From the NCBI RefSeq assembly GCF_004122115.1, contig NZ_SBKP01000002.1, forward strand, positions 1-64,000: a DNA stretch of 64,000 nt, read 5' to 3'. Below, one piece after another: positions 45,281 to 55,685 of this stretch; position 1 is the stretch's first letter; each line of letters begins with the position of its first letter. The stretch comes from Sphingobium fluviale (GTDB taxonomy: Bacteria > Pseudomonadota > Alphaproteobacteria > Sphingomonadales > Sphingomonadaceae). A model generated the notes under the pieces. It saw only the letters and a program-made list of their open reading frames with translations, made no database searches and had not been told where the DNA came from. Made by a program: the position numbers and the translations under genes.

Positions 45281-46330
45281 ATGTCTGTCCTGCCTGATAA
45301 AGCATTGCTCTCCGTCTTGCGCGGAGAACGGCAAACCATGGCTCCGCGCTGGATGATGCGGCAGGCAGGGCGCTATCTGCCGGAATATCGCGCACTAAGG
45401 GCCGACAAGGGCGGTTTCCTTGAGTTGGTCTATGACAGCGCGGCTGCGGCAGAGATCACGCTGCAACCGCTGCGGCGCTTTGGTACGGACAGGGATGGCC
45501 TGCACGCAGCAATCCTTTTTTCCGATATTCTTATTGTGCCTTATGCGATGGGGCAAAAGCTCTGGTTCGAGGCTGGAGAAGGGCCGCGCCTTGCTCCCAC
45601 GCTGTTGGACAGCACCCTTGATGCCTTGACGCCAGATTACAGCCGCTATGATGCGATCTATGAGACAGTGCGTCAGGTTAAGGCACAGCTTGCGCCGGAA
45701 ACCACTTTTCTAGGCTTTGCAGGCAGCCCCTGGACGATCGCGACCTATATGGTGGCGGGGCAGGGCAGCAAGGATCAGGCCGCGGCAAGGCGCATGGCCT
45801 ATGCCGAGCCGGAACGCTTTGGCGCGATCATAGACGCGATTGTCGCAGCGACTGTGCCCTATCTCATCGGCCAGATCGATGCCGGGGTCGATGCTGTGCA
45901 ATTGTTCGATAGCTGGGCGGGGAGCCTCTCACCCCAGCAGTTCACGCGTTGGGTGATTGCGCCCAACAAGGCTATTGTGGAACAAATCCGGGCCGCCCGT
46001 CCCGGTGTGCCGATCATAGGGTTCCCTAAAGGCGCCGGGGCTAAACTGGTTGATTATGCACGGGGAACGGGCGTGGATGCGCTGGGTCTGGATGAAACGA
46101 TTGACCCTGCATGGGCTGATGCGGCGCTGCCCAAAGGATTGCCAGTGCAGGGTAATCTTGATCCGCTGGTGCTGATTGCGGGAGGAAAGGCACTGGACGA
46201 TGCCGTGGATTCGATACTTGCGGCGTTCCGCGGACGACCCCATATCTTCAATCTGGGCCATGGGATCACCCCTGAAACTCCGATCGCGCATGTGGAGCAT
46301 ATGCTGAAACGGCTGGGGCAAGCAGCATGA
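45281..46330 (+). CDS. hemE: Uroporphyrinogen decarboxylase
   Basis: 349 residues. 'APRWMMRQAGRYLPEYRALRADKGGFLELVYDSAAAAEITLQPLRRFGTD' has the conserved RQAGR loop and the catalytic aspartate region 'AAILFSDILIVPYAMG'; 'FAGSPWTIATYMVAGQGSKD' and 'NLGHGITPETPIAHVEHMLKRL' complete the family pattern. It makes coproporphyrinogen III in haem synthesis. It is the first rightward gene from the origin; AGGA precedes the ATG. It overlaps hemJ by four bases. Confidence 0.98.
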   Translation: MSVLPDKALLSVLRGERQTMAPRWMMRQAGRYLPEYRALRADKGGFLELVYDSAAAAEITLQPLRRFGTDRDGLHAAILFSDILIVPYAMGQKLWFEAGEGPRLAPTLLDSTLDALTPDYSRYDAIYETVRQVKAQLAPETTFLGFAGSPWTIATYMVAGQGSKDQAAARRMAYAEPERFGAIIDAIVAATVPYLIGQIDAGVDAVQLFDSWAGSLSPQQFTRWVIAPNKAIVEQIRAARPGVPIIGFPKGAGAKLVDYARGTGVDALGLDETIDPAWADAALPKGLPVQGNLDPLVLIAGGKALDDAVDSILAAFRGRPHIFNLGHGITPETPIAHVEHMLKRLGQAA

Positions 46331-46770
46331 CGGGATTTTTGGGCAGCGCCTATCTCTGGGTTAAGGCGGGGCATATCATCTTCGTCATCTTCCTGATGGC
46401 CGGGCTGTTCATGATGCCACGCTTTTTCGTTTATCATCAGGAGTGTGCGCCGGAATCGGACGAGGAATCCAAATGGATTGACCGTGAAGACAAGCTCCGC
46501 CGTATCATCCTCAATCCGTCGCTTATCATTGTCTGGATATTTGGCATCGCGCTGATGATCGATATCGGTGCATGGTCTTATGGCTGGTTTCAGCTCAAGT
46601 TTTTGGCGGTATTCGGTCTGTCAGCCTATCATGGCTGGATGATCGGCTATGCGAAAAAGCTGAAACGCGGCGAGCGTCCGCTCACTGGCAAGCAATTGCG
46701 ATTGCTGAATGAGGTGCCCGGCCTGGTGGCGGTTCTGGTGGTGATACTTGCGGTAGTAAAGCCGTTCTGA
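46327..46770 (+). CDS. hemJ: Protoporphyrinogen IX oxidase HemJ
   Basis: 147 residues with four membrane helices. The first helix has 'YLWVKAGHIIFVIFLMAGLFMMPRFFVYH' with the conserved histidine; 'LKFLAVFGLSAYHGWMIGYAKKLKRGERPLTGKQLRLLNEVPGL' is the second signature. HemJ replaces HemG/HemY in most Alphaproteobacteria and works in the inner membrane. Start overlaps the end of hemE, so the two haem steps are coupled. Confidence 0.95.
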   Translation: MTGFLGSAYLWVKAGHIIFVIFLMAGLFMMPRFFVYHQECAPESDEESKWIDREDKLRRIILNPSLIIVWIFGIALMIDIGAWSYGWFQLKFLAVFGLSAYHGWMIGYAKKLKRGERPLTGKQLRLLNEVPGLVAVLVVILAVVKPF

Positions 46771-46794
46771 CAACGGGCCTTCAGCCAAGATTGC

Positions 46795-46823
46795 TTGACT
46801 TGGCGCAGGCGGAGTCCTAATTC
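46795..46823 (+). promoter_or_regulatory. Possible rho promoter
   Basis: TTGACT (46795-46800) is followed at 17 bases by TAATTC (46818-46823). The -10 match is poor. A promoter here would give rho a leader of roughly 90 bases, in keeping with known rho autoregulation. Confidence 0.3.
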
Positions 46824-46920
46824 GGGCGTAGGCAGCCGCTTCATTCGCCGTTGCCCCGTCCTTTCTACAGCCGGAAGACCGGCATTTCCCCAAGATACCT
46901 TCCTTTTCCGGACAGACCCA

Positions 46921-48177
<1,257 letters not shown>

Positions 48178-48197
48178 GCCGGAAAGAGCGTTAGCCT

Positions 48198-48920
48198 GTG
48201 ATGATCGAAATCCTCTCTGCCGCCGCTGCTGCTGCTCCGTCTCTGGGTTCCCCCGCAGAAATCTGGGGGCATATCGTCAGCGATTTTTCCAATATTGGCT
48301 CCCCAGCCGCACTGGCTGCCTTTGCGCAGGTGCTGATGATCGATCTGGTGCTGGCGGGTGACAACGCGATCGTTGTCGGCGCGCTGGCAGCGGGTTTGCC
48401 GGCTGAGCAGCGCAAGCGTGTCATCCTGATCGGTATTATTGCCGCGCTGGTGCTGCGTATCGGTTTCGCTTTGATTGTCAGCCAGTTGTTGCAGATTGTC
48501 GGGTTGATTCTGGCAGGTGGTCTGCTGCTGCTTTGGGTTAGCTGGAAAATGTGGCGCGAGCTGCATCATAGCGGTGAGAGCGCCGGTTCACCAGAAATGT
48601 CGGGCGACGAGCATAGCGGTCTGCGCCCGGCCAAGAGCTTTGCCGGGGCCGCATGGGCCGTTGCGGTGGCTGACGTTTCGATGAGCCTCGACAACGTGTT
48701 GGCGGTGGCGGGTGCGGCCAAGGACCATCCAGGAATCCTCATTATTGGACTGATCTTGTCGGTTGCGCTGATGGGCGTGGCGGCGAATGTTATCGCGAAG
48801 TATATCGAGCGCTATCGCTGGATCGCCTATTTTGGCCTGATCGTTATCCTCTATGTCGCAGTCAAGATGGTATATGACGGCTTTGTCGACCATAATGTCG
48901 GCCTCTTGACGTTGTTCTAA
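48198..48920 (+). CDS. TerC family membrane protein (YjbE-like metal exporter)
   Basis: 240 residues with about seven membrane helices. The TerC signatures 'VLMIDLVLAGDNAIVVGALAAGLP' and 'VAVADVSMSLDNVLAVAGAAKDHPG' each hold the conserved D-N pair. Family knowledge links this subgroup to manganese or calcium export. It lies 20 bases after rho, so it is co-transcribed, and no separate yybP-ykoY riboswitch fits in the gap. Confidence 0.9.
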   Translation: MMIEILSAAAAAAPSLGSPAEIWGHIVSDFSNIGSPAALAAFAQVLMIDLVLAGDNAIVVGALAAGLPAEQRKRVILIGIIAALVLRIGFALIVSQLLQIVGLILAGGLLLLWVSWKMWRELHHSGESAGSPEMSGDEHSGLRPAKSFAGAAWAVAVADVSMSLDNVLAVAGAAKDHPGILIIGLILSVALMGVAANVIAKYIERYRWIAYFGLIVILYVAVKMVYDGFVDHNVGLLTLF

Positions 48921-48964
48921 AGCAGGGTCACTCTGCACTGCCACAAGCCAGAGAAGTTCAGCCG

Positions 48965-49216
48965 ATGAAGTTCACCGTCAATTGTGATTGCACTCCTGAA
49001 GAAGCGCGCAGTTTCCTGGGTTTGCCAGATCTCTCCCCGGTACATGACAAATATGTCCAGACGATGCTCTCCACCATGGATGGAGCGGGCAGTCTGGAGC
49101 AAATGGGCAAGATGCTGGGTGCCTTTGCTCCCATGGGCGACGCTAGCATGAAGCTGTTTTCCCAGATGATGGACATCGGCCTGAGCGGGGCCAAGGGCGC
49201 TTCCGGCAAGAGCTGA
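48965..49216 (+). CDS. DUF6489 family protein
   Basis: 83 residues: 'MKFTVNCDCTPEEARSFLGLPDLSPVHDKYVQTMLSTMDG' then a Met-rich helical end. The 'CTPEEARxFxGLPDxxPxH' pattern defines DUF6489, a small family seen in Alphaproteobacteria. No function is known. It stands between the TerC-like gene and mnmE in the same direction. Confidence 0.8.
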   Translation: MKFTVNCDCTPEEARSFLGLPDLSPVHDKYVQTMLSTMDGAGSLEQMGKMLGAFAPMGDASMKLFSQMMDIGLSGAKGASGKS

Positions 49217-49245
49217 ACTACTGGTCCGTTATTCAGGGGAGGCGC

Positions 49246-50559
49246 ATGGGCGACACCATCTATGCTCTTTCCAGTGGCAGGCCGCCAGCGGGTATCGCGG
49301 TGATCCGCATTTCCGGGCCAGGTGCATTTACTGTCAATACCAGCTTTGTTCGCAAAGCTGCGCAGTTGCAACCGCGCACGGCGCATCTGCGCGGCTTGCA
49401 CGATCCTGCGAATGATGATCTCCTCGATCAGGCGCTGGTGCTGTTGTTCCCCAGCCCCAAAAGCGTGACCGGCGAGGATATGGCGGAGTGGCACTGTCAC
49501 GGCGGGCAGGCGGTAGTGCGGGCAGTCCTCGGCGCGCTAGGGCGACTCTCAGTGGCAAGGCCGGAGCTTGGGTTGCGTGAAGCTGAGGCAGGCGAGTTTA
49601 CCCGCCGTGCATTCGAGAACGGACGGATTGACCTTAATGAGGCCGAAGGTCTCGCCGATCTGCTGTCGGCCGAGACAGAGAGCCAGCGCCGCGCCGCGTT
49701 GCTGATGGCTGAAGGGCATTTCTCGCGCAGATTGGGGGAGTGGCGGGCGGAGATATTGCGATGCTCGGCGCTCACGGAATCACTGCTCGATTTTTCGGAT
49801 GAGGATGATGTGCCCGATGCAGAAGCGGATGCAGCGTTGAGGCAGGGCATAGCCAGCCTTGCCCAGGACATGGGGCGCCAACTGGCTGCACCTACCGCAG
49901 AGCGAGTACGCGACGGGGTACGGATCGTACTCGGCGGGCCGCCGAATTCGGGTAAGTCCACGCTGATGAACGCGCTGCTGGGGCGTGAGGCTGCAATCGT
50001 TTCCAGCATCGCCGGGACGACGCGAGACCGGATCGAGGCACCGGTGGACCTTGGCGGCATCGCTTTTGTCCTCACGGATACGGCTGGTCTTGCGGAGCAG
50101 ACCGATGACGCCATAGAGCGCATCGGGATAGATCGCGCACAGCAGGCAATTGAATCATGCGATATCCTTTTGTGGTTAGGCAACCCCGCTGATCGCCCGC
50201 GAGAGGACGCTATCTGCGTTGCGGCACAGAGCGACCGGTCTGGCTGGACGATGCCGCATGGAGCGGATGTGGCGATCTCGGCTCAGACGGGCGAGAATAT
50301 GACAACGCTCATCGCCCTTATACTCGAACGCGCCCATATGCTTTTGCCCGCAGAGGGCGAGGTCGCGTTGCATCGGCGACAGCATGCCGGCGTTGCACAG
50401 ATGGCTGAGGCGCTTACCGCAGCGCTCGATGAAAATGATCTGTTGATTGTAGCCGAACATCTGCGAGGCGCGCGCCTTGCTATGGATCGGTTGGTTGGGC
50501 ATAGCGGGGTAGAGGATATGCTCGACAGCCTGTTCGCGCGCTTTTGCATAGGAAAATAG
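49246..50559 (+). CDS. mnmE: tRNA uridine-5-carboxymethylaminomethyl GTPase MnmE
   Basis: 437 residues. The N-terminal tetrahydrofolate-binding domain begins 'DTIYALSSGRPPAGIAVIRISGP'; the helical domain holds 'EFTRRAFENGRIDLNEAEGLADLL'; the G domain has G1 'GGPPNSGKS', 'AGTTRD' and 'DTAG'; the C-terminus is 'FARFCIGK' with the catalytic cysteine. With MnmG it modifies U34 of several tRNAs. Odd: at the expected G4 motif N-K-x-D the sequence reads A-Q-S-D. The stop codon abuts a parS site. Confidence 0.97.
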   Translation: MGDTIYALSSGRPPAGIAVIRISGPGAFTVNTSFVRKAAQLQPRTAHLRGLHDPANDDLLDQALVLLFPSPKSVTGEDMAEWHCHGGQAVVRAVLGALGRLSVARPELGLREAEAGEFTRRAFENGRIDLNEAEGLADLLSAETESQRRAALLMAEGHFSRRLGEWRAEILRCSALTESLLDFSDEDDVPDAEADAALRQGIASLAQDMGRQLAAPTAERVRDGVRIVLGGPPNSGKSTLMNALLGREAAIVSSIAGTTRDRIEAPVDLGGIAFVLTDTAGLAEQTDDAIERIGIDRAQQAIESCDILLWLGNPADRPREDAICVAAQSDRSGWTMPHGADVAISAQTGENMTTLIALILERAHMLLPAEGEVALHRRQHAGVAQMAEALTAALDENDLLIVAEHLRGARLAMDRLVGHSGVEDMLDSLFARFCIGK

Positions 50560-50575
50560 TGTTTCACGTGAAACA
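50560..50575. promoter_or_regulatory. parS site 1 (centromere)
   Basis: TGTTTCACGTGAAACA, a perfect 16-base match to the universal chromosomal parS palindrome, immediately after the mnmE stop codon and 57 bases before mnmG. Confidence 0.98.
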
Positions 50576-50631
50576 TTTTTCTTTATCCACTCCGCTTTGA
50601 CCCCACTCCTCAGCTCGACTATAGCCGCGAA

Positions 50632-52482
50632 ATGCAGGATGATTTTGATGTTGTCATAGTCGGCGGCGGCCATGCCGGATGCGAGGCTGCTGCGGCTGCA
50701 GCGCGTCGTGGCGCGCGTACGGCGCTAGTCACCTTCGACCAAGACCAGATCGGGGCGATGTCATGCAATCCTGCGATTGGCGGCTTGGGCAAGGGTCATC
50801 TGGTGCGAGAGGTTGATGCGCTGGATGGCATCATCGCGCGCGCGGCGGACGATGCCGCGATCCACCATCGCATGCTCAACGCCAGCAAGGGCCGGGCCGT
50901 GCAAGGGCCGCGTGTGCAGGCGGACCGGGCGTTGTTCCGCGCCTCGGTCCAACAGCAGATGCGAGCACAACAGGGCCTGACAGCTATTGCGGCTGAAGTG
51001 GTTGACCTATGGGTGCCTGATGGAAAGTTGTCTGGCGCAACTTTGGCCGACGGCAGTGTTATTCGCGCGCGGGCAGTGGTGCTTGCGACAGGCACGTTTC
51101 TGGGCGGCAAGCTGTTCCGTGGGGAAGAGAACTTCACTGGTGGCCGGATCGAGGAGCGCGCGGCGACGGATCTGGGACAACGTCTGCGTGCGTTGGGATT
51201 GCCATTGGGCCGGCTCAAAACTGGCACCCCGCCGCGTCTTGACGGGCGTAGTATCGACTGGGCCGCGTTGCAGGAGCAGCCGTCTGATGCAGAGGGTTGG
51301 ACGATGGGGGCGCTGAGCCGTGGGCGCATAAACCCCCAGCTTTCCTGTGCGATAACCCGGACGAATGAACAGACGCATGACATCATTCGAGGCGGTCTGG
51401 ATCGCTCGCCGTTATTTAGCGGGGCCATCGAGGGGCGTGGGCCGCGCTATTGCCCATCCATTGAAGACAAGATCCACCGCTTCGGCGATCGCGATGGGCA
51501 TCAGATTTTTCTGGAGCCGGAGGGTTTGTCGACCCATCTCGTCTACCCCAACGGTATCAGCACTTCGCTTCCTGCGGATGTGCAGCGCGCTATGGTGCGC
51601 TCTATGGCCGGGCTGGAGCGGGTGGAAATGGTCGTGCCGGGATATGCGGTGGAATATGACTATATTGATCCCCGCGCGCTTACTCGCGAGCTGGGCCTAA
51701 TGGCGATGCCGGGCCTGTTTTGCGCAGGGCAGTTGAATGGCACAACGGGTTATGAGGAGGCGGCGGCGCAGGGTCTTGTCGCAGGAGCGAACGCGGCGGC
51801 CTATGCGCTGGGCCTGGAATCTCTTCTGCCTGATCGGGCCGAAAGCTATATCGGAGTTATGATTGACGATCTCATCCTGCACGGAGTTACCGAACCATAC
51901 CGGATGCTGACTGCGCGCGCAGAGTATCGGTTACGACTAAGAGCCGATAATGCGTCATCACGGTTGACGGATCTGGGTGTGAGCCTGGGGCTGGTAAGTG
52001 ATGAGCGTCGCGCATGGTTCGATCAACGACAGAATATGCGGGTGGCGATTATGGCGGAATTGGCGGCTCCATACAGCTCAGCTCAGATTGCGAAAGCTGG
52101 CGGAGAAGTGCGACAGGATGGGTCGCGTCGGACCTTGTATGAATGGGCGCGTTTCCCGGAACTGGCTGAGGTGGTGGCAGGGCTTTCGCCCGCGCTGGCT
52201 GGTGCGGCTGTGGCACTGCGCGATGAGATATTGGAGGACGCGCGCTATGCGCCCTATCTTGAGCGGCAGGAGTCTGATGTGGCGGAGTTACGCCGTCATG
52301 AGAAGATACGAATCCCGCAGAATTTTGACTATGGTGCCGTAGGTGGCCTTTCTCTGGAAATGCGTGAGCGGCTGGGCTTGGCGCGGCCCGATACGCTGGC
52401 AGCGGCGGCGCGGGTTGGCGGCATCACCCCTGCTGCATTGGCCGCTATCATGGTTCATCTCAAACGCAAGCAGGCGGCATGA
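50632..52482 (+). CDS. mnmG: tRNA uridine modification enzyme MnmG (GidA)
   Basis: 616 residues. The FAD-binding N-terminus is '[61 protein letters not shown]'; '[31 protein letters not shown]' and '[29 protein letters not shown]' are diagnostic. It uses FAD, NADH and methylene-THF or ammonia donors with MnmE to modify tRNA wobble uridines. The rsmG gene overlaps its end by four bases. Confidence 0.98.
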   Translation: MQDDFDVVIVGGGHAGCEAAAAAARRGARTALVTFDQDQIGAMSCNPAIGGLGKGHLVREVDALDGIIARAADDAAIHHRMLNASKGRAVQGPRVQADRALFRASVQQQMRAQQGLTAIAAEVVDLWVPDGKLSGATLADGSVIRARAVVLATGTFLGGKLFRGEENFTGGRIEERAATDLGQRLRALGLPLGRLKTGTPPRLDGRSIDWAALQEQPSDAEGWTMGALSRGRINPQLSCAITRTNEQTHDIIRGGLDRSPLFSGAIEGRGPRYCPSIEDKIHRFGDRDGHQIFLEPEGLSTHLVYPNGISTSLPADVQRAMVRSMAGLERVEMVVPGYAVEYDYIDPRALTRELGLMAMPGLFCAGQLNGTTGYEEAAAQGLVAGANAAAYALGLESLLPDRAESYIGVMIDDLILHGVTEPYRMLTARAEYRLRLRADNASSRLTDLGVSLGLVSDERRAWFDQRQNMRVAIMAELAAPYSSAQIAKAGGEVRQDGSRRTLYEWARFPELAEVVAGLSPALAGAAVALRDEILEDARYAPYLERQESDVAELRRHEKIRIPQNFDYGAVGGLSLEMRERLGLARPDTLAAAARVGGITPAALAAIMVHLKRKQAA

Positions 52483-53150
52483 CCGAGGAGGAGGCGCGTG
52501 CCTGGCTTCAGGACCGGTTCGATGTTTCACGTGAAACATGGGCACTGCTAGAGGCTTATGTCACTATGCTTCTGGATGAAAGCGAGCGGCAGAATCTAAT
52601 TGCCGACTCAACGCGCGATGAGGTTTGGGCGCGGCATGTTGTAGACAGCGCACAGCTCTTGCTCCACGCACCGCCTGGCAAGGCAGGTGATTTATGGGTG
52701 GACCTTGGTTCAGGTGCGGGGTTGCCGGCTATCATCGTCGCCGTCCTTTCAAGCTATGACGTGCTGATGATAGAGATGCGGCGCAGGCGCGCAGAGTTTC
52801 TGGAAGCAGTAATAGCGGCGCTGGGCCTCGGTAATGCACGGGTTTTCTGCGGCAAGGCAGAGCGGGCGAACGTGGTGCCTCCTGCCACCATCATCAGCGC
52901 TCGCGCTTATGCACCAATCGAGCGCTTGATCCCATCAGCGATACATCTTGCGGAGTTTTCCACAATTTGGTTGCTGCCCAAGGGACAAAATCATCAGAAT
53001 GAGTTGGCTATCGCCCAGAGCCTATGGCATTGTGAAGCAAGCGCGCAACCTAGTGTGACCGCGCCAGACAGCGCGATACTGAGGCTCAGCCATGTGCGGC
53101 AACAGCGGCGGCATGGCGTCAAAACCGGGAAGGCAGGCGGCAGGGCATGA
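52479..53150 (+). CDS. rsmG: 16S rRNA (guanine-527-N7)-methyltransferase RsmG
   Basis: 223 residues. The SAM motif is '[18 protein letters not shown]', with '[28 protein letters not shown]' before it and '[23 protein letters not shown]' after. It methylates G527 of 16S rRNA; loss causes low-level streptomycin resistance. Codons 16-20 ('VSRET') are part of a parS site. It overlaps mnmG and parA by four bases each. Confidence 0.97.
   Translation: MTEEEARAWLQDRFDVSRETWALLEAYVTMLLDESERQNLIADSTRDEVWARHVVDSAQLLLHAPPGKAGDLWVDLGSGAGLPAIIVAVLSSYDVLMIEMRRRRAEFLEAVIAALGLGNARVFCGKAERANVVPPATIISARAYAPIERLIPSAIHLAEFSTIWLLPKGQNHQNELAIAQSLWHCEASAQPSVTAPDSAILRLSHVRQQRRHGVKTGKAGGRA
52523..52538. promoter_or_regulatory. 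parS site 2, inside rsmG
   Basis: A second perfect TGTTTCACGTGAAACA, within the rsmG reading frame, where it encodes part of 'DVSRET'. It lies 1,963 bases from site 1 and about 7.4 kb from the origin. Confidence 0.98.
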
Positions 53151-53938
53151 TTCGGATCGCAATCGCCAATCAAAAAGGTGGAGTGGGCAAAACCACGACC
53201 GCGATTAATCTGGCGACTGCGCTCGCCGCTACCGGCATGCGCACCCTGCTGATAGATCTTGATCCGCAAGGCAATGCTTCTACGGGCCTTGGCATTGGCC
53301 ATGCGGCGCGGGAATATTCGAGCTATGATCTGCTGTTAGGCGAGGCGACAGTGGCCGAGGCGGTCATTCATACCCGCGTGCCGCTGCTCGATATTATTGC
53401 CGCGACGCAGGATCTTTCGGGCGCGGAGATCGAGCTGATAGATGTGGCTGAGCGCACGCATCGCCTTAAAAATGCACTGGATGCTGCGCAGGAGCAATGG
53501 GACATCTGCCTTGTTGATTGCCCGCCGTCGCTTGGGCTGTTGACGGTCAATGCAATGGTCGCCGCCCAATCCCTGCTGGTGCCGCTGCAATGTGAATTTT
53601 TTGCGCTTGAAGGTCTGTCGCAACTGCTGACTACGGTGGAACGGATCAGGGGCCGGTTCAATTCTGATCTCTCGATCATGGGTGTTGCGCTGACGATGTA
53701 TGACAGGCGCAATCGCCTGACCGATCAGGTAGCGGATGATGTGCGCGCCTGCCTCGGCAAGCTGGTGTTCGAGACTGTGATTCCCCGCAATGTGCGGCTT
53801 TCCGAAGCGCCTAGCCATGGCTTGCCCGCGCTGATCTATGACCATCGTTGCTCCGGCTCTGAGGCCTATATGCAATTGGCGCGGGAGCTGATCGGCCGCC
53901 TGCCTCAGCCCGAACCCCGGCCGGAGATGGCGGCATGA
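53147..53938 (+). CDS. parA: Chromosome partitioning ATPase ParA
   Basis: 263 residues. The deviant Walker A 'IANQKGGVGKTTTAINLATALA', 'LLIDLDPQGNASTGLGI' and 'ICLVDCPPSLGLLTVNAMVAAQSLLVPLQCEFFALEGLSQL' are intact. ParA forms the DNA-bound gradient along which ParB-parS complexes move. It overlaps rsmG and parB by four bases, forming one translationally coupled string from mnmG to parB. Confidence 0.98.
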   Translation: MIRIAIANQKGGVGKTTTAINLATALAATGMRTLLIDLDPQGNASTGLGIGHAAREYSSYDLLLGEATVAEAVIHTRVPLLDIIAATQDLSGAEIELIDVAERTHRLKNALDAAQEQWDICLVDCPPSLGLLTVNAMVAAQSLLVPLQCEFFALEGLSQLLTTVERIRGRFNSDLSIMGVALTMYDRRNRLTDQVADDVRACLGKLVFETVIPRNVRLSEAPSHGLPALIYDHRCSGSEAYMQLARELIGRLPQPEPRPEMAA

Positions 53939-54939
53939 GTGGGGTGGAAGGGGAGGCCGGCCTAATGACGGATGGTAATGCGGGTGGTGCTGGAAACGAG
54001 AAGGCCAAGGCGCAAAGCCGCCCTCGCGGCCTTGGTCGAGGCCTGTCGGCCCTGCTGGGCGAGGCACATGGAGAAGAGTCTGCTGGCGGCGGACGCGTGG
54101 AGGGAGGTGTAGCGGTTCCTGCCGGAAGAACCGTATATCACCTTGATATCGCATCCATTTCCCCTCATCCAGATCAACCCCGCCGTACATTCGATGAGGC
54201 GGCATTGCAGGAGCTGACTGACAGCATCGCTCAGCGTGGGGTGATACAACCCATTCTCGTGCGCGAGATGGAGCCAGGGCGGTATCAACTCGTAGCGGGT
54301 GAACGCCGTTGGCGTGCGGCACAGCGGGCGCGACTGCATCAGATTCCGGCTATTGTTCGCGCCTTGTCTGATGCCGAAACGTTGGAAATCGCGCTTATCG
54401 AGAATATCCAGCGGCAGGATCTGAACCCGGTCGAGGAGGCGGAAGCCTGTTCCCGCCTCATTGCGCAGTTTGGCCATAGTCAGGAGGCGCTGGGCAAGCT
54501 GGTTGGTAAATCGCGCAGCCATGTGGCGAACCTTATGCGGTTGCTCGATCTGCCCGCTTCGGTGCTGGAGGCCGTGCGTGGGGGGCAACTGGGCATGGGG
54601 CATGCGCGCGCCCTGATTGGCGTGGAAGGAGCGGCGCAGCTTGCTCGCCAGATCATAGAGCGCGGGTTGTCCGTTCGGCAGGTCGAGAAGCTGGCGCAAC
54701 AGGCTAAGGGACGTGGCGCAGCGGCGGAAGAAGCGCGTGCGCAAAAATCGCGCGGCACTTCTGGTGGTGCCGGGCGCGATGCCGATATTGTGGCGCTGGA
54801 GCAGCATCTGGCCGATCTTATTGGCGTGAAAGTCTCGATCGATCATGCCGCTACAGGCTCAGGCGCGCTGACTCTCCGCTATTCGACACTCGATCAGCTT
54901 GATATGCTGTGTCAGCGCCTTTCTGGCGAGGCAATCTGA
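53935..54939 (+). CDS. parB: Chromosome partitioning protein ParB
   Basis: 334 residues. 'RPRGLGRGLSALLGE' is the N-terminal ParA-stimulating motif. The CTPase/N domain has 'QPRRTFDEAALQELTDSIAQRGVIQPILVRE' and 'YQLVAGERRWRAAQRARL' (box II GERRxRA), followed by 'EIALIENIQRQDLNPVEEA', the HTH 'SQEALGKLVGKSRSHVANLMRLLDLP' that binds parS, and a C-terminal dimer domain. Start at 53935; an internal ATG ten codons later (53965) is also possible. Confidence 0.98.
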   Translation: MSGVEGEAGLMTDGNAGGAGNEKAKAQSRPRGLGRGLSALLGEAHGEESAGGGRVEGGVAVPAGRTVYHLDIASISPHPDQPRRTFDEAALQELTDSIAQRGVIQPILVREMEPGRYQLVAGERRWRAAQRARLHQIPAIVRALSDAETLEIALIENIQRQDLNPVEEAEACSRLIAQFGHSQEALGKLVGKSRSHVANLMRLLDLPASVLEAVRGGQLGMGHARALIGVEGAAQLARQIIERGLSVRQVEKLAQQAKGRGAAAEEARAQKSRGTSGGAGRDADIVALEQHLADLIGVKVSIDHAATGSGALTLRYSTLDQLDMLCQRLSGEAI

Positions 54940-55005
54940 GCCATTACAGGGTCGTTCAGTGATGCGATCCACTCATCTTTTTCCTCCATCATACAAGGAC
55001 TGAAC

Positions 55006-55587
55006 ATGACAGATCGTAAGGCAGGCCATCCGATACTGCCAATGATGCTTGATCGCTGGTCGCCTCGTGCCTTTGACCCGCGGCCGATTGATGAGGAGGT
55101 TTTCTTCAGTGTGCTGGAGGCCGCGCGATGGGCGCCTTCCAGCTTTAATTATCAGCCCTGGCGCTTTGTTTATGCGCTGCGAGGCGATGCGCACTGGGAA
55201 GCGTTTTTGGGCGCGCTGATCCCGTTTAACCAGAGTTGGGCGTGCAATGCCTCTGCTCTCATTTTTATAGTATCCGATACGATTATGGAGGCTTATGGCG
55301 AAAAAAAGCCATCGCACAGCCATAGCTTCGATTGTGGCGCAGCATGGATGGCTATGGCGCTACAGGCACACAGTATGGGCCTCATTACGCATGGCATGAC
55401 AGGCTTAGATTTTGAGGCAGCGGCCAAAGCGGTTAATCTGCCTGAGGGCTTTCGTATGGAAGCGGCAATCGCTTTGGGTTATCCGGGAGATGCGGCACAG
55501 CTATCTGATGAGCTGCGCGAACGTGAGGTGCCCAGTGGTCGGCGGCTATTGACTGACAGCCTGTTTGCCGGCGAATTTCCGAGTTGA
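55006..55587 (+). CDS. Nitroreductase family protein
   Basis: 193 residues. An FMN-binding nitroreductase fold: 'LDRWSPRAFDPRPIDEEVFFSVLEAARWAPSSFNYQPWRFVYAL' at the start, 'DCGAAWMAMALQAHSMGLITHGMTGLD' in the middle and 'AIALGYPGDAAQL' near the end. It uses NAD(P)H; the substrate is unknown. AAGGA lies upstream of the ATG. It follows parB after 66 bases in the same direction but is functionally unrelated. Confidence 0.93.
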   Translation: MTDRKAGHPILPMMLDRWSPRAFDPRPIDEEVFFSVLEAARWAPSSFNYQPWRFVYALRGDAHWEAFLGALIPFNQSWACNASALIFIVSDTIMEAYGEKKPSHSHSFDCGAAWMAMALQAHSMGLITHGMTGLDFEAAAKAVNLPEGFRMEAAIALGYPGDAAQLSDELREREVPSGRRLLTDSLFAGEFPS

Positions 55588-55601
55588 AAGACAAAGTTCT
55601 T

Positions 55602-55625
55602 TATTCGTAGTCAATGCTACGAATA
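55602..55625. promoter_or_regulatory. Perfect inverted repeat upstream of the symporter gene
   Basis: TATTCGTAG and CTACGAATA, nine-base arms, flank TCAATG. It ends 61 bases before the symporter start. CCC follows rather than T's, so it reads as an operator rather than a terminator of the nitroreductase gene. Confidence 0.55.
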
Positions 55626-55685
55626 CCCATGTTATATGTAGCATGCGGTATAAAATATAGGAAATACGCGGCAGAAGGATGCAGT

